Source: Isoetes taiwanensis | Taxonomy: Eukaryota > Streptophyta > Lycopodiopsida > Isoetales > Isoetaceae | Reading direction: 5' to 3' | DNA: 64,000 nt | NCBI GenBank assembly: GCA_021234155.1 | Contig: JAJEKV010000085.1 | Location: 2,676,706 to 2,740,705 of the forward strand | In this document: positions 59,468 through 64,000 of the stretch, one piece after another | Position numbering within the stretch: position 1 is the stretch's first letter | How the letters are laid out: each line of letters opens with the position of its first letter | Made by a program: the position numbers and the translations under genes | Notes under the pieces: model-generated | Databases searched by the model: none | Told to the model about the DNA's origin: nothing | What the model saw: only the letters and a program-made list of their open reading frames with translations

Positions 59468-59779
59468 TTATAGAGATGGCGGCAACCATGCATTATAATC
59501 TCGTACCGAGAGGAATTTGTTGTTTATCGCGAAGTTGTCTTTACGGAAGGCGTGGGGTCACTTGGCGGGGATGCGGCGTGAGGAAGCGTTGATAGTCATG
59601 GGTACCAATGAAACGCGTGGCGGTGACGGGGCGGTTTGAGCATCCAGGAAGGGCATCGTGAACTCCTTAGGGGATCATCCGGTGTGTATCGTGAAAGATA
59701 GTGGGGGGCCGTGTGGCGGCGTCGGCTTGTGAATAATGTCAAAAGGGGCAAACTCTTGCAATATCAATATCCATCCCGA

Positions 59780-60000
59780 ATGATTGGCCCGTGGGGTTTG
59801 GCTTATTGATTAAATATAGAAGAGCTTGATGATCCACATAAAGCGTTTTGACTACCAAGAAGATAATTAATGAAAGCGTTGTACACAAAAGATAAGGCCA
59901 AGGGCTTCCCTTTCAGTGGCCGAATAGTTGCTAAGTTCAGCCCGTTGAGTTTTTCTGGCGTGTCGATAAGGCTTGTCCTGATTTGGTGCATACTCTTGAG
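59780..60000 (-). pseudogene. Ty3 RNase H region
   Basis: Minus strand: the NYSATEREALGLIF motif (about 59930, one shift) and YLLGSQ then VDHQALLYLI (about 59860-59810) are hallmark blocks of Ty3 RNase H. It sits between reverse transcriptase and integrase as expected. Confidence 0.7.
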
Positions 60001-60386
60001 CTAGAACGACTCCAATGTAAAGCACGAAACATCAACATGGACATGAAATGGTTTGTCCCATTGAGGTGGTACTAGCACGGGGGGCTTGTGAAGGCTTGAC
60101 TTTGGAGTTCTTTAAAAGCGATTTGCATCGGATGTCAAGTCCATGTGTATGGATTTCGGTCGGTTTGTAGATGGATGTGGCGGTCGGTGCCAATCACGGA
60201 ATAAAGGTGGCATAGAAGTTGACTTTGCAAAGAAAGGCGTGTGTCCTTGATATTGTGGTGGATATATACTCGATGACCTGACTGATTTTTAGGTTTGGGT
60301 CCGTTGTAATCTTGAGTAATGGAAGCTCACGACATGTCCTAGAAGTACACGAGGTGACCACAGAAGGTGCACTTTTCGGATTGAGG

Positions 60387-60860
60387 CTAATTCAATTCAT
60401 CACGGCGTTGAAAAACTAGTTCAAGTTTTACCAAATGGTCCATAGCGTGGGTGTAAAGTGGAGAAGTCATCACGAAGAACTTGCGAGAAAGGGATGAACT
60501 TGCATGTACTCTTGAAAAGCAGCAAGCATAATGTTGTCCCACGTTGGGAAATGTGGATGGTGGTTTGACAATCAAAAAAAGGAGCGACTTTGTAAGCAAA
60601 AAGGTACCCCATGGAGTAGTGAAGGTAGTCTTTAGTTGATCTTCTTCTACCGAATGGATATTTGATTATAACTTGGGAGAAGCCGTCCATGAAGGAGTAC
60701 ATCTATCTGGCACGCTACATCTTCCAACACTTGATCAGGTGAAGGGGAGAGGAAATGATCCGTTCAAGTGGCCCGATTGAGTTTTCTATAATCCACACAA
60801 GCGAAATTTTCCATTATGTTTGAGGGGCAATAACAATAGGACTTACCCCATTACTGAATG
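60387..60860 (-). pseudogene. Ty3 reverse transcriptase, frame-broken
   Basis: Minus strand: a KHNGKFRLC block (about 60815) followed in another frame by DYRKLNRA-like sequence, then YSFMDGFSQ (about 60700) and FAYKV (about 60600), the order and spacing of Ty3 reverse transcriptase. The YVDD box region is replaced by VLRDDFSTL in the open frame near 60460, so the catalytic box is altered or shifted. The following FGKT matches the expected sequence. Confidence 0.75.
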
Positions 60861-61273
60861 TTTGACCTATTATAGATAAGTCCAATCAAAAAGCTTGTCA
60901 ATTTAGGCTTTAACCTTTTCACGGTAGTTTGGGTTAAAACTCCATTCTTCGATCGTTGCTAGATGGTCTCTCATGCGGCTGTGGTGGGAATCGAGAGTTG
61001 TCCCAATTCTTTCTTGATACCTCGGAGGGTCTTTAGTAGCTCCAAGCAAAGATGTGCTTGAAAGCGTTTGAATAGCACAATGGCTTTGCTCCCGAGAATC
61101 TTGGCGTGAGGGTGGCGTGCCAATCGGATTAGTTGATTTGTTCCAATATCAATTATGTCCTCTGCGGGAGTTTGAATGTGGGAATGACTTGATCATCACG
61201 AGCGGTGTGGGCTGGCTCCGAAGTAGGGCCGGGATGTTCATGTTGACAAATTTTGAAAAATAGTGGCGTGCCA

Positions 61274-62860
61274 CTAGGAGTTGGTGTGTGTCTTCTTGAG
61301 GGAGGGAGGGCTGGGGTACGTCTCCTCATGTGGAACCAATGTGACATTGTTACAAGGTGTCAAATAGGGGTCAACCAGCGTTGCTATGCCTTTATCAATA
61401 TCCATGTCTTCCCATGGTTGATTGTGATTACAGGTAAGCGTGGTGGCAAACCCTTGGCTTGTAGCCCGATAGGTGTTGCAAACTTGTTCGAGTCCTTTAT
61501 GCGATTCGAGCGTGATCTCTGAAATGATCTGGCGGGTAATTTCCGGATCCATGCGTTAACTGATGAAGCTTGCCATGTGATAACAAGTTGATGCAGCCCG
61601 GCCCGATGGTGAATGCTTTTAGCTTGTCTCAAAAAGGTCGATCCTACCTAACATTTCATAATCTCAGGATCTTCTCACGCTCTCCAAACACAGATTCCAT
61701 GGTAAGTGTAGATCTCCAATATTGGTATTGGTTGTGTAACTCCTTGTGAACCTCATTGTGATATGGCCGTTGCCAAGCTTGATGTCATAAGGGAGGCGAT
61801 ATGGAGCTCCCTTATGCCCAATTGTCGTCGAGATTATACAGCCAATAAGATTATTTCTTATTTTGCCACCATGATCGAACATGGTGGCAACCTTTTTTGT
61901 ACGTGTGCATGCACCGTGGGTGTTGATGTCTTTTGCGTGCGGGTATCTACCTGGTTTTGTAAAATGTGCTTTCGTAGTCTTTGGACATAGTTGTAGGATA
62001 ATCGTAAAATTTTGAGAGAATTTTGATTTTAGCAAAGTTCTTGTTGAAGTTCGGGGGGGATTGCGGGTGGTTGTGGTGGATCCGTGGGTTGTTGTTGCTT
62101 CCGGCAATAGATGTAAGCTACCTTGTTGAGGGAGGTCGACTTCAGCCGGCAATGTTAGTGGTGGTGTTCTGCGGATAATACGTGGCATTAGTGGTGGTGG
62201 CTCGGTCGTGTGGTAGCATTGAGGACTTGAGTGCCTTACCTTACACTTACGCGTTCGATGAGTTGAAGCCGGACTTTTGCGAAGTTTAGGTTGAACATGA
62301 GGAAGTAGTTGATCCGGATTGGGTGCAAAATGAGCGATTTGGTTGATGAAAACAAATTTGAGTACGAATGTACCAAAACTTGGTTGGTGCGGGGTGCTTA
62401 TGGCGTGGGGAATGAGGGAGAACCTCAATCCCGGTTGGAGGATTCAAGGCTGGTGGTGATTGCATGGTAAATTTCTTCTTGGAGTTGATCATCAATTGTT
62501 TTTTGAGTTGTTTCTTTGTTGGCGTGGTTGTTGTTGTGGTGGCCCGTGGTGGTGTTTAGAACGAAGGCGTGGGCCTTGCCTTCCCTTGGCTTCCCCATAC
62601 CGCGAAAAGGTGTAAGAGCCTTTGTCGTGGTTTTGATTGGTGCGAGGAATTTGTATTTGAACTTGAGGAAGGAAGTTGAGGACAATCTATGGGGCCGATG
62701 ACCCCATTGGTCCACAGTTGAAACATTGGGACTTACTTGGATCAAAAGTGGAGCGAGGAGGTCCGCGTTGTAGTTCTTTGTTGTTCTTGGGGTTGTTGTT
62801 GTTGTTGGGTGGTGGCGTACTGTGTCATGTGTAGTTGAGTTCATTGGGTACCTTATACGC
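61274..62860 (-). pseudogene. Ty3 gag and protease region, frame-broken
   Basis: Minus-strand frames 62844-62425, 62428-61664 and 61552-61274 have the Asn/Gln/Pro/Thr-rich composition of a gag C-terminus. One DQWGHRPHR stretch (about 62700) resembles a zinc knuckle with its first Cys pair lost to a shift. Position upstream of reverse transcriptase fits gag-protease. No DTG/DSG protease box was identified with confidence. Confidence 0.5.
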
Positions 62861-64000
62861 GCTTGGTGAACAAGGCGTTGTCGATCTGGCCGGTTTAATG
62901 GGTGGTTTGTACATTCTTAGGTGGTGTGGTTACGCATGTTGCGGCGTTTGCAATGGATCATGCTATCCTGCGAGAGTTACACTCATTAGCCGGATATCAC
63001 GATCTTGGCAAATAGTACACCAAATGTTATTTCTTGGGAAGCTGGTGGAGGCGTCGAGGTCTTGGCGATGGGTGTAGCGGGAAATGGGAATATCGTGAAG
63101 CGATCATCCGTGAGGAAACATGAGCAGTGATTGACTAATTCAATGGCTTCTTATGTAATGTCTTGGGGAAACAAATACCGGTCTCATAAATGGATGTGAG
63201 AGGGTAAGCCTTGGAAGAAACCACACTAGAATTTGGCTTTGGGTTGGAAATTCCTTCAACTTGTTGACTAAGATCTAGCGATCGGTCGCAAAGTCTGGCG
63301 AGATTCTCACGGGTTACGCTTGAGGTGTGTTGAGGTCGTTCGGTGATTGTTGATCATCCCTTAAAGAGATGCCAGTAATGGGAAAAGAAAAAGGTCTTCA
63401 TGTGTATCCAATCTTGTTTCCAGTGGCTTTTGTTTGCCATCACCATTAGGTAGGGTGCTCCGCGAGATGCGTCGAAAAGATGTGGAATTTTTAGTTTTGG
63501 ATCCGGGTGACCATTGAAAGATCACACAAAGTGACTCAAATTCATCCATGTGAGCTTTGAGCACTACGGTCTATGTGTTTACCTTTATCATTTCAAGAGT
63601 GGATATGGGAGTTTTAAAGCATGTGTGGAATCGGCGCATGAATGGGTGTTTACATTTGTGGAAAAAAAAATGGGGGTGTTAGTTCTTTGCATGGTCAATT
63701 TTTGGCATAGGTTGTGTGAGATTAGTAAAAAAGTCTTGAAGCGGTTGTAGTAGGAACAAAAGGTTGTAGCCGGCATGAGCAGCGTGTAGAGGGAAACGAT
63801 TAAGGGAAACGAGCAGTAGGGAATTGACAAAAGGTGGAAAGCGGTGGTGCGAAGTTCCTAAAAGAAAAGATTACCAATAGAAAACATTTTGCGATGTTCG
63901 AGAGAAAATTCGCGGTGGATTCATGGGATCTTGAGTTGGGGATTCGGTGGAGTAAATTCAAAGAGTACGTGTTCGCGGCCTGCGCATGATAATGGCGAAA
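62860..64000 (-). mobile_element. 5' part of the Ty3 element, running off the window
   Basis: Minus-strand coding-like pieces (for example 63564-63361) suggest the gag N-terminal half, but no frame is long and no LTR or primer site is found before the window ends. Confidence 0.35.

Overview
This is nuclear DNA from a land plant, almost certainly a seed plant. Three spliced protein-coding genes have plant-type GT-AG introns (a TBCC-domain protein TBCCD1, a class III peroxidase and a beta-expansin). The rest is dominated by plant retroelements: a LINE with a zf-RVT-like tail, a TRIM with an initiator-Met tRNA primer site, and a Ty3 element of the chromodomain-less Athila/Tat type. I cannot fix the species. 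A large, repeat-rich genome is suggested, and a gymnosperm is possible but not shown. I see no bacterial, organellar, rRNA, tRNA or CRISPR feature.

Layout. 1-6.75 kb: an old LINE on the minus strand (ORF1, endonuclease, reverse transcriptase, zinc-binding tail), split by a ~1 kb insertion. 7.0-7.5 kb: a complete TRIM. 7.5-9.0 kb: AT-rich spacer. 9.5-17.0 kb: TBCCD1 on the plus strand in nine coding exons, with a large tandem duplication in intron 2. 17-26.8 kb: mostly noncoding, with a fold-back element (19.6-19.95 kb), a two-ORF coding-like tract (20.36-21.0 kb) and a strong hairpin (24.23 kb). 26.8-28.1 kb: class III peroxidase, minus strand. 30.6-36.5 kb: a district of repeated ATGGCGCCAT palindromes surrounding an unrecognised, apparently multi-exon minus-strand gene with a long Lys/Glu linker. 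36.7-39.85 kb: a degraded plus-strand ORF resembling the DUF7869 transposon-associated family. 40.2-40.8 kb: simple-sequence repeats. 44.3-45.5 kb: a beta-expansin with many frame breaks. 46-53.6 kb: noncoding and repeat DNA, with AT palindromes and 360-bp direct and inverted units. 53.7-64 kb: a degraded Ty3 retrotransposon on the minus strand whose 3' LTR starts at 54383.

A recurring theme is single-base frame breaks in otherwise well-preserved coding sequence: one in TBCCD1, two in the peroxidase, five or more in the expansin, and very many in the Ty3 element. Either several loci are decaying or the underlying assembly has residual indel errors. Reads or transcripts would separate these.

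The most promising undescribed item is the 30.6-36.5 kb district. Its unknown gene, its tandem 58-bp units and its palindromes inside and on both sides of the gene look like one mobile element with binding sites for its own protein. That reading is inference.
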